The notes under the pieces were generated by a model. It did not search any database. It saw only the letters and a program-made list of their open reading frames with translations, and was not told where the DNA came from. DNA of 64,000 nt from CAKZNE01 sp963976435 (GTDB lineage: Bacteria > Bacteroidota > Bacteroidia > Flavobacteriales > Schleiferiaceae), in the NCBI GenBank assembly GCA_963976435.1, contig CAXBKQ010000010.1:62001-126000 (forward strand), written 5' to 3'. Both the position numbers and the translations under genes were made by a program. The stretch's first letter is position 1; each line of letters starts with the position of its first letter. Of this stretch, positions 1 to 8,783 are shown in pieces.

Positions 1-7
1 AATCTCT

Positions 8-214
8 CTAAGGCTCCATTTCAATCAAATCACCATTTTCTTGAAGGCCAAAAAAAGCTACAAACAAAATTCCCTTATTTGTATTGACCAAAAAAACTTG
101 ATCAGCCTTTCTGAAATTTATGTAATAAAGAATTTCTCGGATAATATGGCTTAGTTTTGTTAAACGCAAATTTATTCGGTTAAAAGACTGAATATCAAAG
201 TTAAAATTCTGTGA
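8..214 (-). other. Open frame without ATG at left edge, possible gene remnant
   Basis: Reading the minus strand, 68 codons stay open from just after a TAG at 215-217 to a TAG at 8-10, and the translation looks protein-like (it ends NGDLIEMEP). There is no ATG; the only usable start would be a TTG at 167-169. It may be the tail of a decayed gene or chance. The rest of 1-309 holds nothing I can name. Confidence 0.2.
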
Positions 215-309
215 CTAAAATTATTTAGGACGGCTGTGATTCAAAATAGATTTTTAGTCCTTTTTTGGAATTCACATTTCTGGGCCCTTTTCTTTTGACA
301 AAGAGCTGT

Positions 310-1023
310 TTACGATTCTTCCTCTTCCTTAGCTTTTAAATTCTTACTTAAGGAAATGCTAATAGTATAATTCTCCTTATTCAATAAAATGATGTCTGAT
401 GGAATTTCATTATTAGTCATTTGATTTGGATACAGATGGTAAATAGCCTTCATTTTTGAATCGATCTCAATGCCCTTTTCCTTAGCATCATAAACTATCC
501 AAGGAGGGATAAAGGCCCAATCCAAATTTTTCATTTTTCCGATTGTCTCCGCACTTTCCGTATCACCAGAGAGATAAATCTTTTTTCCATGCCATGTTAT
601 TAAGTAGGAATAATGACGAAGCGTAAATCTATGTTTAGTTTTAAAGGCTTCGATTTTGAAATTGGGATTATCCTCGCCAATTTTCTCCAGGGCAGAAATA
701 TTCCAAGAGCCATATTTTTTCCCCTTTTTCTCCTTCAAAATTCGCCGCATTAACTTTCCAGAATAGTGATCCTTGTGTTTGTGAGTAAAAAGAAAAATCG
801 AGTTTTCATGAACCTTTTCTAATTGAGTACTATCGTATTCCATATAATTATAGGCCCCAGATTGATAAGGAAAATCGCTGTAAATATGTAAATCTCCATC
901 GGTCATATACAATCCGCAATTACCAATAAATTGTATGCTTATCTCCTGATTTTTAGCCGCCAAATCCGAATTTGAGATAAATAAGGTAAATAGAATGAAG
1001 CAGGTCTTGAAAGTATTTAGCAT
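310..1023 (-). CDS. MBL-fold metallo-hydrolase, exported
   Basis: Metallo-beta-lactamase-fold hydrolase of the UlaG-like kind. After an N-terminal signal peptide it carries the zinc motif HxHxDH (THKHKDH, about residues 80-86), a later SGDT strand-loop motif (the metal-bridging Asp) and a C-terminal region lacking clear extra domains. Length 237 aa is normal for the fold. I chose the internal ATG at 1023 rather than the one at 1062: the signal peptide begins exactly there, and a TAnnTTTG -7 box at 1060-1067 would put the transcript start downstream of the longer start codon. Substrate unknown. It stands alone, divergent from the next gene. Confidence 0.72.
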   Translation of the reverse strand: MLNTFKTCFILFTLFISNSDLAAKNQEISIQFIGNCGLYMTDGDLHIYSDFPYQSGAYNYMEYDSTQLEKVHENSIFLFTHKHKDHYSGKLMRRILKEKKGKKYGSWNISALEKIGEDNPNFKIEAFKTKHRFTLRHYSYLITWHGKKIYLSGDTESAETIGKMKNLDWAFIPPWIVYDAKEKGIEIDSKMKAIYHLYPNQMTNNEIPSDIILLNKENYTISISLSKNLKAKEEEES

Positions 1024-1059
1024 AGTTGGTTTTTGGGTATAAGTAGCCAGACCAATGTA

Positions 1060-1067
1060 CAAAAATA
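1060..1067 (-). promoter_or_regulatory. Putative -7 box of the MBL-fold gene
   Basis: On the minus strand this reads TATTTTTG, an exact match to the Bacteroidota -7 consensus TAnnTTTG. It lies 37 nt before the ATG at 1023, giving a leader of about 30 nt. Confidence 0.5.
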
Positions 1068-1340
1068 GATCAGCTCTGGATTTGTATTTTTAAATGGTGG
1101 GGAATAAACTATTAAGGAATTGCCAGGCTATGAATTCTAGAATTTTATTAAAAATTATTTTCAGAAGCTTTACTTAGTTTTTAAACAAATAGTATTGATT
1201 ATCATGGTAATAAGAGTAATAGCTTTGGGCTGAAATTTTGCAATTCGGTCAAATTTCACAGTTTTTTGCAATTGTTTTACATTTTCGAGACTATGCTTTC
1301 CATTTTCTCTTATTAGTTTCCCAAACTCAAATCACCTACC
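1068..1340. other. Divergent intergenic region
   Basis: AT-rich spacer between a minus-strand and a plus-strand gene. I see no open frame, hairpin or RNA gene; it presumably holds the promoter of the downstream TPR gene, but no exact TAnnTTTG box was found there. Confidence 0.4.
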
Positions 1341-2327
1341 ATGATAAAATTCCACCTTAAACTTTTAACCAGCTTAGTTTTACTTAGCAATTTTCCTTCT
1401 TCCACCATAGAGAGTTTAAATCTTGTCCAAAATTCCAAAAAGGAAATATTTCAAGAAAAGTCCTCCTTATTTAATAAACTCAAAGAGAATAGCCATCTCA
1501 AGGTAGATCAACAAATTAAACTTTATTACAAATTGAAGAAGGAGGAGTTTGACAGTTATAATTTTGAAAATGATAGGGAGCTAAATCAATATGGCTACTT
1601 TTTATTGGAGCAAAAGAAAACTGAGGATGCTCTTGAGATTTTTAAGTTGCTAGTTTCCGAATTTCCTGAAAATTCAAATGCTTACGATAGCTTAGGGGAA
1701 GCCTATTTAATCCTAGGAAAGGAGGAGCTTTCTATTGAGAATTATGAAATTTCTATACGATTAAATCCCAAAAATTACCATGGCATAGATCAAATCACAA
1801 AGCTGAAAGGATTGGAATTACTCCTTACCGATTGGGGCAAGGAAATTTTTCATTTTCCCATTCATTTCGCACCTGAAATTAAATATGAAGGGGTAGAGGA
1901 GGTTGTTTTTCCAAAAAATTGGATTCATATAGATAGTAGTGATTTTTGGTCTTATGTATTTGTTTGGGCATTAGATAATAAAAAAGAAATGAGTCCAGCA
2001 GAATTAGAAATTTCCCTTAGGCACTATTTTGATGGGCTTGCAGAGGTAGTAAATGATGATAAGGAGCTAGAATTGATGAAAACCAAAGCTCGCTTTCAGC
2101 TAAATCAAAATCCAAAAGATTCTGTTCACATAATTGGCGAAATAACAATCTACGATGCTTTTGCCAGCCATAAAGCCTTGAAATTAAATGCTAGAGTTTA
2201 TTCCAATTATTGTGAGGAAAAGGAAAGCTTGATTTTACTATTCCAATTTTCTCCTAAGCCCCTAGAACATGATGTTTGGGATAAATTAAGAACCGTAAAA
2301 CTCCGTTCAAGCATTTGTTGGAAATAG
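1341..2327 (+). CDS. Exported TPR-containing protein, function unknown
   Basis: A 328-aa protein with an N-terminal hydrophobic export segment. Residues about 80-150 form two tetratricopeptide repeats (pattern YFLLEQKKTEDALEIF..., then AYDSLGEAYLILGKEELSIENY). The C-terminal half (about 155-328) is a globular region rich in Trp and aromatic residues that I do not recognise; it contains no evident catalytic motif. TPR pairs of this type usually mediate protein contacts in the periplasm. It is followed 123 nt later by the YceI-family gene on the same strand, but the spacing does not require co-transcription. Confidence 0.6.
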   Translation: MIKFHLKLLTSLVLLSNFPSSTIESLNLVQNSKKEIFQEKSSLFNKLKENSHLKVDQQIKLYYKLKKEEFDSYNFENDRELNQYGYFLLEQKKTEDALEIFKLLVSEFPENSNAYDSLGEAYLILGKEELSIENYEISIRLNPKNYHGIDQITKLKGLELLLTDWGKEIFHFPIHFAPEIKYEGVEEVVFPKNWIHIDSSDFWSYVFVWALDNKKEMSPAELEISLRHYFDGLAEVVNDDKELELMKTKARFQLNQNPKDSVHIIGEITIYDAFASHKALKLNARVYSNYCEEKESLILLFQFSPKPLEHDVWDKLRTVKLRSSICWK

Positions 2328-2450
2328 TAAAACCCTTGTACAGCAAGGAGATTTGACTGTCAATTGTGAATTTTACATTCCTTTTACATTTCATTGACAA
2401 AATTTACAATTAGCCCATCTACATTAGTGGAAAACAAAAAATAATAGAAC

Positions 2451-3080
2451 ATGAAAAACTTAAAAAACATTCTTTCAATTATTGGAATTGCCTCTTTGAT
2501 TTTAATGGCAAGTGCTTATTCCACAAATGATGATTCTTCAAAGTCTTATTGCGCTGTAGGACCTGAAAAAACCAGTATGAATATGTTTGTTACCCATGGC
2601 CATTGTAGCTTGCCTTTTGCTGCCAAGCTTGAAAATTTGAAAGTGGACATCCCTTTGCGAAAGGATCTTGGCAATCCTTTGGAGAATATGAATTTATCAT
2701 TTGAAATGAATCCTAAATCTTTTAGAGAGTGCAGAGGAGATGGGATTTCTGAAGAATTAATAATGCCCGGACTCTTCCATGATGAAAATCATGATAAAAT
2801 AATGTTCCGTTCCACGAATATCTATACCATGGGAGTTGATTGGTATCAAATAAATGGATTGATGACCATAAAAGGTGTGGAAAAGGAAGTGAAGTTTTTT
2901 GCTAGTGGAATAAGACAAGCGGAAGAAAGGCTAGCCAGTAAATTAGTTTTGGAATCTCAAATAGATCTTTTGGATTGGGGAATTGACTATGAAAAAATTG
3001 TTCACTCAGATTCCAGAGACTTAAAAACTAAATGGATGCATTTTAATATGCAATTGGACTTAAGTAAAAAGGCCATTTAA
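2451..3080 (+). CDS. YceI family protein, exported
   Basis: 209 aa with a signal peptide (hydrophobic residues about 7-24). The body fits the YceI fold, an eight-stranded lipocalin-like barrel that binds polyisoprenoids or other amphiphiles: an early HG.C.F..K segment, a GLMTIKGVEKEVKF strand pair typical of the family (consensus G.LTIKGVTK.V.F), and a final IDLLDWGIDY motif. Family members are periplasmic or secreted. The Cys residues near the N terminus (after SKSY) and in HGHC are unusual additions. It precedes a convergent methyltransferase gene with only 35 nt between them and no visible terminator. Confidence 0.72.
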   Translation: MKNLKNILSIIGIASLILMASAYSTNDDSSKSYCAVGPEKTSMNMFVTHGHCSLPFAAKLENLKVDIPLRKDLGNPLENMNLSFEMNPKSFRECRGDGISEELIMPGLFHDENHDKIMFRSTNIYTMGVDWYQINGLMTIKGVEKEVKFFASGIRQAEERLASKLVLESQIDLLDWGIDYEKIVHSDSRDLKTKWMHFNMQLDLSKKAI

Positions 3081-3115
3081 AACATTAACAGCATTTTGAA
3101 ATAAAAATCAGTCCT

Positions 3116-3961
3116 TTATTTCTCGAATACAAATACATCTTGAAAATAGAGGCCTGGTTTTTCCTTCCAATTTCCAGGGAAATGTTGGACTACTTTAAGG
3201 CCCGACTCCTGAATCAAAAGCTTCATAGCCTCTGGGGTGATGGCAATAGCATCTTCAGGATTTCGAACCAACTTTGTGGTAAACCAATTATTGGAATCGT
3301 AAGCATTTTGGTCGAATATCCAATTCATTTGGGAGGTAGCATGAAATCTTCCCTTTTTATTTTCTCTAATGGCTAATGAGGATTGATAATCTTCATCCAA
3401 ATAAAAAAAGGTGATAATGGCTCGAGATTCAGTTTTTAAAACACGGGCAATTTCTTTGAAATAAAATCGAGCATCTTCCTCTTTTAAATGAGTCCATACC
3501 GAAAGTGCTAAAACTAAATCTTTACTATTATCCTCAATAGGCCAAGGCATAAGCTCCTTATTTTGATTCGCTGCATATCGAGGGTTAGCAATGTCAAAAT
3601 GGAGGAATTTATAATGGTCCATAGTAAAATTTTGCTGGCAAAAAGTGATATCATCTTTCATCACATCAATGCCGGTATATGAACCATTTTCACTTGTGTA
3701 GGGTTCAGAAGAAATGCCTAATAATCCTGTCCCACAGCCAATATCTAAAATATTATTCCCTTTTTTTTCTTTTATATTTTGATAAATAAGGCTTTGAAAA
3801 ATTCCAATAACATGAGCCCATTCACTATAGGCTAGTTTCCCTCCTCTGCGATTTGCAAACTCGGGAATTAATCTCAAATTTTTTGTTCTCCGGATTTGCT
3901 GACGATCAATATCTCTAAAAAGTTTATCGATAAAAGGAAATAGTTTTTGGCGTAGTTTCAT
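3116..3961 (-). CDS. Class I SAM-dependent methyltransferase
   Basis: 281 aa. The Rossmann-type motif I is plain (ILDIGCGTG, residues 71-79), followed by the acidic end of beta-2 (GIDV, D99) that binds the ribose of S-adenosylmethionine, and by a post-motif with DLVLALSVWTHL and a VLKTESRAIITFF strand. A basic N-terminal extension of about 45 residues precedes the core. No substrate domain is recognisable; the layout resembles the Methyltransf_11/25 group acting on small molecules or lipids. It is transcribed away from the next minus-strand genes and ends 35 nt from the convergent YceI gene. Confidence 0.75.
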   Translation of the reverse strand: MKLRQKLFPFIDKLFRDIDRQQIRRTKNLRLIPEFANRRGGKLAYSEWAHVIGIFQSLIYQNIKEKKGNNILDIGCGTGLLGISSEPYTSENGSYTGIDVMKDDITFCQQNFTMDHYKFLHFDIANPRYAANQNKELMPWPIEDNSKDLVLALSVWTHLKEEDARFYFKEIARVLKTESRAIITFFYLDEDYQSSLAIRENKKGRFHATSQMNWIFDQNAYDSNNWFTTKLVRNPEDAIAITPEAMKLLIQESGLKVVQHFPGNWKEKPGLYFQDVFVFEK

Positions 3962-4064
3962 GGTTTAAACTTAAAAGGGAAATTAATGCTCCTTAGGCAA
4001 ATGGGCAATTTAAGATTTGAATTTGAAAAATGGAATTTGGAATTGGAAAAGCTTCGCAAGGATG

Positions 4065-4385
4065 CTAATTATTTTCAAATAATATTAATCTTACAAATTT
4101 TCCTTTTTCAACTGAAACTTTGTGTTTTTCATCATCTCCAGCATTTAAGCACAAACCATCGCCCTTTTCAAATTTTATCATTTGGTTTTTTAGAATCAAT
4201 TTCATTTCACCTTCTACTATAAAACCTAAATGCCCATTTGTACAGTAATCTTCTTCCACAAAATGATGGTCAATATGCATTAATCTCAATCTTGTGGAAC
4301 CTTGGTAAAAGACCTTTTGTTTTAGTCCTTTATGAGTTTCCTCCCATGGTAGGTCCTTAAAATTCAATAGGATTTTTGGGCCCAT
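4065..4385 (-). CDS. Small cupin-domain protein
   Basis: 106 aa, a single conserved cupin barrel. The first metal motif is represented by HIDHHFVEEDYCTNGHLGFIV (around residues 37-58), a variant in which two His and a Glu precede the GHLG turn; the second motif is weaker (GDGLCLNAGDDEKH). Small solo cupins bind a metal or small ligand and often act as sensors or isomerases. The gene starts 3 nt after the upstream VOC gene stops, so the two are co-transcribed, probably together with the SRPBCC gene and the Crp/Fnr regulator. Confidence 0.68.
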   Translation of the reverse strand: MGPKILLNFKDLPWEETHKGLKQKVFYQGSTRLRLMHIDHHFVEEDYCTNGHLGFIVEGEMKLILKNQMIKFEKGDGLCLNAGDDEKHKVSVEKGKFVRLILFENN

Positions 4386-4388
4386 AAT

Positions 4389-4853
4389 TTATTTGCTAGT
4401 TTCTCCTCCCATTTCTGTAAATACTCGGTCTATTGGTTCCCAAAGCTCAATTTTATTCCCTTCTTCATCCATTATATGCACAAACTTTCCATAGTCATAG
4501 CTCACAATTTCATCTAGTATTTTAACATTTTTGGATTTGAGCTTCTCCACCAAGCCTTCTATATTTTGCACTCTATAGTTGATCATAAACTCCTTTTGAG
4601 AAGGGGCGAAATATTCGCTTCCATCTTCAAATGGACTCCATTGTAAATAATTTATTTCCTCAGGCCTATGGGCATTTCTAAATTCGAAACTGGAGCCATA
4701 GTCATTCACCCTTAGCCCTAAGTTTTTGGCATACCATTCACGGGTTTTTTTTGGGTTTTTGGAGAAAAAGAAGATGCCACCAATTCCGGTAACTTTTGGG
4801 CTTAAGCTGGCAGAAGCATCATTTTGTTCTTTTGTATTATCTGATTTTGACAT
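4389..4853 (-). CDS. VOC (glyoxalase/bleomycin resistance) family protein
   Basis: 154 aa. After a Ser/Lys-rich start it shows the vicinal-oxygen-chelate pattern: a first module with FFFSKNPKKTREWYAKNLGL and a second with YRVQNIEGLVEKLKSKNVKI ending in the C-terminal strand GNKIELWEP, whose Glu is the usual metal ligand. Members bind a divalent metal and act on or sequester small electrophiles. It is tightly coupled to the following cupin gene (3 nt). Confidence 0.75.
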   Translation of the reverse strand: MSKSDNTKEQNDASASLSPKVTGIGGIFFFSKNPKKTREWYAKNLGLRVNDYGSSFEFRNAHRPEEINYLQWSPFEDGSEYFAPSQKEFMINYRVQNIEGLVEKLKSKNVKILDEIVSYDYGKFVHIMDEEGNKIELWEPIDRVFTEMGGETSK

Positions 4854-4935
4854 TTGGATGATTTTTTCATAACCAAACTACAATTATTTGAATAATTATC
4901 AAGCAAAATTGTATAAGCCCACTAAGGTAGCACCA

Positions 4936-5373
4936 TTATTGGCTTTCTACTCTTTCTTTTAAACCTTGGTTCATTTGCTGAAACCCCATTTCAGTATTTA
5001 TGAATACTTTTTTAGGAAGCAAATTTGTCAATACACCGCTAAATCTTTCACTTTGAATAAAAAGGGTGGCAGCATTCTTTTGTTCGATTAATTCAAATTT
5101 ATGTTCCCCGTCAAAGAGCCTAGGAATTAATAAATGTCCAAGCCACTTTAATTCTTTTCCAGCTTTTAATTCCAATACCTTCGGCTTAAAATTCATTGTG
5201 CTTCCTCCTGGAGGTGAGATTTTAATATTTAGCCTTTTACCGCTTTCTAAATCCCCTTCAATACTTTTAATAAATGGATTCCATTCAGCGTAGTTTTTTA
5301 GATCTGTAAGTACAGACCATACCTTTTCAGGACTGGCATTTATAATGATTTGTGTTTTGATTTCTTTCGCCAT
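4936..5373 (-). CDS. SRPBCC (START/Bet v1-like) domain protein
   Basis: 145 aa. The polyketide-cyclase-like SRPBCC fold is seen from the start: IIINASPEKVWSVLTDLKNYAEWNPF, then the GGSTMNFKPKVLELKAGKELKW strand pair, and a C-terminal helix. These helix-grip proteins bind hydrophobic ligands in a deep pocket. I chose ATG at 5373 (MAKEIKTQ) over the ATG at 5397 because the fold starts there. It follows the Crp/Fnr gene after 75 nt and precedes the VOC gene by 82 nt, which suggests a small regulated set. Confidence 0.73.
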   Translation of the reverse strand: MAKEIKTQIIINASPEKVWSVLTDLKNYAEWNPFIKSIEGDLESGKRLNIKISPPGGSTMNFKPKVLELKAGKELKWLGHLLIPRLFDGEHKFELIEQKNAATLFIQSERFSGVLTNLLPKKVFINTEMGFQQMNQGLKERVESQ

Positions 5374-5448
5374 TATTCTGTTTTTTTGTTTAAACAAATT
5401 TCAGGCAGACTTTGAGCTAATCAGTTGACATATATCAAGAATTTAGCT

Positions 5449-6030
5449 TTACTGTTTTTTTCTAATTCTACTAAAGGTTTCAGCAGTCATTCCCAACATT
5501 GAAGCTATATATTGGAGTGGAACCTGGTTAAAAAGTTCTTTATGACTTTCAAAAAAATGCTCATAACGCTCTTCTGCAGTCATGGCTAAATGGCTAATTA
5601 CTCTTTCCTCAAGGGTGATAAAACAATTTGCCAAAAAGAGCTTTTCCAATTCATGCCATTTTGAAAGCATGTCACCAAGTTTCCCATAGTCTTCCTTAGA
5701 AATACTAAACACAACAGTATCCACCAAAGCTTGAATGGATAATCGAGCAGGTTTTTCAAAAATAAAGCTTGCCAGGTCTAGGGAAAAGCTACCCTTAGTA
5801 GAAATCCATTGGGTTACTTCTTTGTTTTCAGTGTTTCTGTACATTCTTAATAGTCCGGATTGTACAAAACTCAATTTGGTGCAGCGATGTCCTTCTTGCA
5901 ATAGATACTCACCCTTTTTTAAGCTGCTCATTTTAAAAAGGGAGGCAATGGTTTGTAGATCTCTAGAATTAATAATCCCGAAAGAAGACCTTATATAATG
6001 TTCAAGCTCAGAAATGGATTTTTCTTCCAA
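5449..6030 (-). CDS. Crp/Fnr family transcriptional regulator (1 of 4)
   Basis: 193 aa. Residues about 25-125 form a cyclic-nucleotide-binding-like barrel (LKKGEYLLQEGHRCTKLSFVQSGLL), the rest a compact helix-turn-helix end (VPLQYIASMLGMTAETFSRIRKK). The Cys cluster of oxygen-sensing FNR is absent, so the effector is unknown. The start is a TTG at 6030: a stop lies 8 codons upstream in frame and no ATG occurs before the barrel. It heads the SRPBCC-VOC-cupin run and probably controls it; three paralogues occur elsewhere in the window. Confidence 0.8.
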   Translation of the reverse strand: MEEKSISELEHYIRSSFGIINSRDLQTIASLFKMSSLKKGEYLLQEGHRCTKLSFVQSGLLRMYRNTENKEVTQWISTKGSFSLDLASFIFEKPARLSIQALVDTVVFSISKEDYGKLGDMLSKWHELEKLFLANCFITLEERVISHLAMTAEERYEHFFESHKELFNQVPLQYIASMLGMTAETFSRIRKKQ

Positions 6031-6059
6031 TGGATTTTGTTTAGTAGGATATTATAGCT

Positions 6060-6067
6060 CAAATATC
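6060..6067 (-). promoter_or_regulatory. Putative -7 box of Crp/Fnr gene
   Basis: Reads GATATTTG on the minus strand, one mismatch from TAnnTTTG, 30 nt before the TTG start at 6030. Confidence 0.3.
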
Positions 6068-6157
6068 AGATTTTCTTTTCCAATTCCTTTTTGCTTGTTT
6101 AATTAATAAGCAGCATTGCCTACAAAAAAATAACAGCTAGTAGGGTATATAGCATAT

Positions 6158-7615
6158 TTATAATTTTTGGGCCAGATAATCTGGAAAATCATTTAGGGCT
6201 AATTTTAATAAGCCCTCATTTTCCTTTTTATGATTTTCATCCTTGAGATTATTGTTATAGTTTAGGAATAGGTAGAAGGCAATTATTCTATTATAGTCAT
6301 CAAGTTCTTTATCCCTAATTATATTCAACAATTTTGTTTCAATCTCCTGAGGATTTTGTGTTTCTGAAAGCGCCCTTCCAACACGTGCTGTACTGCCATA
6401 ATAATGACCCTGGCTGGGGTTTTCGGTTTGAAGGCAAATTCCGAATAATAGATCGGGAACATTAATTTCCAATTCTTCTAACTCTCGAATATAGGTCTGC
6501 CTAGCTGCCCAAGCATAACTACCATCGCTAGCTCTTGCAAAATTATCATTCATTATATTCAAATGAGCCCTTAGGAAGGTTTCCCAATTTACAGTTTCGG
6601 CGGCCAATAAAGCAATCTTTTTCGCATGGATCCTTGGACTTTGGTCCTGGCTACAAAATCCTATAACTTCTCTACTTCTCTTTAATTTCAATTCGCTAGC
6701 TTTTGAAAAATACTTACCTACATATTCTTCAAACTCATCTGAAGATCCTCCATCAGACAGGGCTGCTTCTGTTGCTTCCTTTAGTAGATTTTGGAATTTC
6801 TCATCCTTGGCTAGGCTATTATCAATTTTTTCAAATTTTTTGCTATTCCAAATATTTAAATCCCTGTAATATTTATCCTTATTGTCCTCATTATAAATAG
6901 GTTGATCCGTTTTATCGGCTATATAATTCATGAATTTTTCAACTTTTGAATTTTTTTGCAAGGCTTCTGAACGACGATTTTTCTTTCCAATGAAAATAGT
7001 AGTGCTGGTATCTACCATGCAATCCGAATATTGGATCATTCTAGCATACTTTTCAGGAATTTTAGTGCTTTCAAAATCAGTTTGAAAAAAGAATGCTGAA
7101 ATTGAGGCCTCTCTATATTCATCTTTTTTCCAATGGTTGAACACCCATTTGTTTTTTAGCGGCCTATCGTATTTATACAGATTTTTCTCCTTCCTAATCT
7201 CATAAGGATCAATAATGGCATTAAATTCAACAACATCGTCACCCTTATAATTTTGGTATTTAAACTTTACTATCATAAGGTCTTTTTCAAGCTTGGCAGT
7301 AGGATGTTTTTTCATGAAATCCGAAAAGCTCATTTGCCTTTCTAAGTCTTTTTTCGCTTCCTTGATATCTCCAGATCTCAGAGATATATAATGTCCTCGA
7401 GCTTGTTTTCGAGAATAAAAGGTTTTGTGGAGCTCACAGGTTTTAAATTTCAGGTTTAGAGAATCAACAATATTCTCTAATTGACCCATGGTATTTTGGC
7501 TATAAATAAGTCCATTTGAATAAACTTTAAACTCCTTGCTTTGCGCAAAGGATGAAATACCGAAAAGGAAGAATCCAATTGTCAAAAGGAGGGGGGCTAG
7601 GGTTTTTAGTTTCAT
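6158..7615 (-). CDS. Large exported protein of unknown function
   Basis: 485 aa with a clear signal peptide (cleavage likely after SSFAQ). I do not recognise the family. The N-terminal half is mixed alpha/beta and very rich in Lys, Tyr and Asn; the C-terminal part (from about residue 330) looks all-helical, with phrases such as AKKIALLAAETVNWETFLRAHLNIMNDNFARA and YAWAARQTYIRELEELEINVPDLLFGICL that suggest HEAT-like helical pairs. No transmembrane segment or catalytic motif. It is flanked by 127 nt towards the Crp/Fnr gene. Confidence 0.6.
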   Translation of the reverse strand: MKLKTLAPLLLTIGFFLFGISSFAQSKEFKVYSNGLIYSQNTMGQLENIVDSLNLKFKTCELHKTFYSRKQARGHYISLRSGDIKEAKKDLERQMSFSDFMKKHPTAKLEKDLMIVKFKYQNYKGDDVVEFNAIIDPYEIRKEKNLYKYDRPLKNKWVFNHWKKDEYREASISAFFFQTDFESTKIPEKYARMIQYSDCMVDTSTTIFIGKKNRRSEALQKNSKVEKFMNYIADKTDQPIYNEDNKDKYYRDLNIWNSKKFEKIDNSLAKDEKFQNLLKEATEAALSDGGSSDEFEEYVGKYFSKASELKLKRSREVIGFCSQDQSPRIHAKKIALLAAETVNWETFLRAHLNIMNDNFARASDGSYAWAARQTYIRELEELEINVPDLLFGICLQTENPSQGHYYGSTARVGRALSETQNPQEIETKLLNIIRDKELDDYNRIIAFYLFLNYNNNLKDENHKKENEGLLKLALNDFPDYLAQKL

Positions 7616-7738
7616 AATTCAGAGTTTTGATGAGACTGTAATAATAAGATTGGAGGGCTTGTATTATTTTGACCTAGCTCTGGACTTTGGTTGCCTTAAT
7701 TCATTCTTAAGCGCTTGTTTTATAATTATGAAGCTAGA

Positions 7739-8767
7739 TTATTTTTCTTTTTCACAGGTACAGGTACAGGTACAGGTATTGGGATAATTGTAAAACATTT
7801 TCAATATTTCTTTGGGCAAAATAACAGCCTTTGAGACAATAGCTTCCTTAAATTTCTTTTGGTTTAAATCTGGATTATAACTTAGAAATAGGTCATCGAT
7901 AGAGCCAGAATCAGATTTTTGTAAATCATAAGCTTTGGCAGTTTTTTTACAGTCAAAATTGAAATTAGCTAAACTAAATTTTCGAAGCTTGGTATTGGAG
8001 GAGGTTTTAAAATGGATTTCCATGTTTTTTATATCATAAACAATGGACCAAGATCCATCTAAAGCAACTTTGTCCAGAATATCAAATGAATAATTTATGG
8101 CAGATTTACTAGGACGAGTTTCATATTGTTTTAGCATGTTAGCAGCCGAATTAAATCTGCATGTTTTACGTCCTCTATGGTTTTTTAAGGATTTTGAATA
8201 GGGCTCATTTTCTAGAACGGGAATGGGTAGATTTTTGTCTTTATAAACCTTCATTCCCTCCTCATAGAATTCTATCACCGCTGAATTTCCTAAGGCATCA
8301 CATACAAGAAAATGAAGGTTTTGATGGATTTTACTTATCCGTATTGTTTTATCACTTGCAATTACATCTTCTATGCTCGAGGAATTATCTAATTGATACT
8401 GCACCCATTGCAATTCATTGAGTGCAGTCCTATCATCGCTTTTAGGATAATTTCCGTCCACGGTCATTATTTCAACAACAAGTCCTTTTTCATTCATTCC
8501 ACCAAAAGGGAATTCCCTACCAAATTGGTTGAAACTAATGCTGCCATATTTGGAGACCCATTCCGTTACTTGGTCTGATGAAAAGACCAATGATTTTTTG
8601 GCCATGTTTCTTTGATTTTGAACAATCATTCCATTGTCTGAATACCAATCTAAATTTCTTCCAAAAACAAGTGAGCTATCATTTTTTAGTACAAAAGTGG
8701 TGCATGCATTAGAGAATATTGTGTAGAGAAATAGCCAGGAGAACAGAAGTAGTTGAAGGTTTTTCAT
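7739..8767 (-). CDS. Linear amide C-N hydrolase (choloylglycine/penicillin V acylase family)
   Basis: 342 aa. A signal peptide ends at FSNA and the mature protein begins with Cys22 (CTTFVLKN), the N-terminal nucleophile of this Ntn-hydrolase family; FGRNLDWY is the usual second motif and FGGMNEKGLVVEIM the third. Members hydrolyse linear amides such as bile-acid conjugates, penicillin V or N-acyl-homoserine lactones, in the periplasm; the substrate here is open. Odd feature: the last residues are a Thr-Cys repeat (TCTCTCTC) encoded by four copies of a hexanucleotide, then EKEK. Confidence 0.82.
   Translation of the reverse strand: MKNLQLLLFSWLFLYTIFSNACTTFVLKNDSSLVFGRNLDWYSDNGMIVQNQRNMAKKSLVFSSDQVTEWVSKYGSISFNQFGREFPFGGMNEKGLVVEIMTVDGNYPKSDDRTALNELQWVQYQLDNSSSIEDVIASDKTIRISKIHQNLHFLVCDALGNSAVIEFYEEGMKVYKDKNLPIPVLENEPYSKSLKNHRGRKTCRFNSAANMLKQYETRPSKSAINYSFDILDKVALDGSWSIVYDIKNMEIHFKTSSNTKLRKFSLANFNFDCKKTAKAYDLQKSDSGSIDDLFLSYNPDLNQKKFKEAIVSKAVILPKEILKMFYNYPNTCTCTCTCEKEK
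7755..7778 (-). repeat. Hexanucleotide tandem repeat at a gene 3' end
   Basis: Four perfect copies of CAGGTA (plus strand). Read on the coding strand they give alternating Thr and Cys codons at the C terminus of the amide hydrolase. Copy-number change would lengthen or shorten the tail by two residues without shifting frame. Confidence 0.9.
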
Positions 8768-8783
8768 AATACAATAAACCCTA

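Noticed and set aside
2333..2352. CCTTG...CAAGG hairpin after the TPR gene as terminator
   Set aside because: Only five base pairs and no T run follow it.
6098..6118. TGCTT...AAGCA inverted repeat upstream of the first Crp/Fnr gene as terminator
   Set aside because: Five-base arms and no T run; too weak to call.
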